Assembly (NCBI RefSeq): GCF_010078385.1
Contig: NZ_SIJC01000004.1
Span: 248,001 to 312,000, forward strand
Length of the DNA: 64,000 nt
Reading direction: 5' to 3'
Origin: Chengkuizengella sediminis
GTDB lineage: Bacteria > Bacillota > Bacilli > Paenibacillales > KCTC-33759
A program made the position numbers and the translations under genes. This document shows, piece after piece, positions 63,601 to 64,000 of the stretch. The notes below the pieces were generated by a model that saw only the letters and a list, made by a program, of their open reading frames with translations, did not search any database and was not told the origin of the DNA. How positions within the stretch are numbered: position 1 is the stretch's first letter; each line of letters starts with the position of its first letter.

Positions 63601-64000
63601 AAGTGAGCTGGTTTATAGTCAATAGATAAGTTTAGTACTTCATTTTCCATATTGTAGGATTTTTCCATCTCAATCACTGTAATTTCTTTATTCACCTTAT
63701 GCAAGTATGTGGGTTGTGTTAGTAAGATATCAGCCTCACTATCAGCTAATAAATACTCTATTCTTTCTGGTGGATAATCTGGATCAATTGGTAGATATGC
63801 ACCTCCAGCTTTGAGAATAGCTAACATTCCTACAATCAATTCAATAGATCGTTCTTGCATCATAGCAACAACTTTATCAGCTCCTACACCTCCTTTCCTC
63901 AATCGGTAAGCAAGGTGATTCGCTTTTTCATTTAGCTCAACATAAGTGAGTTTTACATCCTTACAAACAACTGCGATGTTATTTGGATGATTTCGTGCCT
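60654..64000 (-). CDS. NRPS terminal module, A(Val)-T-E/C-like, 5' part beyond window
   Basis: The frame is open to the window edge, so the upstream part is missing (about 1,114 residues seen). Residues 1-440 are an adenylation domain ([56 protein letters not shown]). Its specificity residues read D-A-F-W-I-G-G-T-F, the known valine code of Bacillus synthetases. Residues about 480-555 are a carrier ([13 protein letters not shown]). A ~120-residue linker with no recognised motif follows. The last ~420 residues are an epimerization/condensation fold ([30 protein letters not shown]) whose HHxxxD motif reads SHVVFD. There is no thioesterase, so release is unexplained. Confidence 0.93.
   Translation of the reverse strand, partial: [1114 protein letters not shown]

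Overview
The window looks like chromosome of a low-GC Gram-positive bacterium of the order Bacillales, most likely a Paenibacillaceae relative. The evidence is AT-rich DNA, strong AGGAGG-type ribosome sites with many TTG and GTG starts, SLH-domain surface proteins, a T-box leader, Fur and Fnr-type regulators, a membrane nitrate reductase, and an NRPS next to a diaminobutyrate aminotransferase. The species cannot be named from the sequence alone. No tRNA, rRNA, CRISPR array or complete insertion sequence was seen.

Region 1 (1-17.5 kb) is a cell-surface accessory region, almost all on the minus strand. It holds two RCC1-repeat proteins (one secreted and cut by the window edge, one without a signal peptide), an SLH protein, an FxLYD-like lipoprotein, a degenerate CpsB/YwqE-like phosphatase, several micro-ORFs, a DUF2019-like protein and a 2,543-residue SLH protein with a lectin domain and five 113-residue repeats. 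It also carries scars: a 5' fragment of a group IIC intron just after a terminator, a ~75-bp repeat in three copies, and a ~67-bp remnant of a second cpsB-like gene.

Region 2 (16.4-30 kb) is a signalling island: an XRE regulator behind four copies of a direct-repeat motif, a 35-residue ORF, one REC-wHTH-BTAD response regulator, three large 7TM hybrid double histidine kinases and a VanW protein. Four promoters (DUF2019 gene, 35-residue gene, kinase 1, vanW) share one architecture: two TTTGTGAG-type half-sites 11 bp apart, then exactly 10 bp to a -10 box. This looks like one regulon, plausibly that of the response regulator. Kinase 3 is a mosaic: its sensor resembles kinase 1 and its kinase half is nearly identical to kinase 2.

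Region 3 (30-40 kb) is ordinary metabolism: a thioredoxin-like protein, a LysM-M23 peptidase, lysA, an AraC regulator, an AgcS symporter, a GH1 glucosidase, two GNATs, GrpB and small membrane proteins.

Region 4 (40-54.4 kb) is an anaerobic respiration block: two NarK-type transporters, Fur-boxed feoAB with a small Cys-rich partner, a convergent PAP2 phosphatase, narGHJI, hemerythrin, a Crp/Fnr regulator with an Fnr-like box at about -41, and flavodoxin.

Region 5 (54.4-64 kb) holds a chorismate mutase-DAHP synthase behind a T-box, a VTT protein flanked by two related ~180-bp intergenic segments, a DUF4097 protein, and the end of an NRPS operon. That operon runs from an NRPS terminal module (Val-type code, unusual E/C-like end domain, no thioesterase) through an MFS exporter to a diaminobutyrate aminotransferase.
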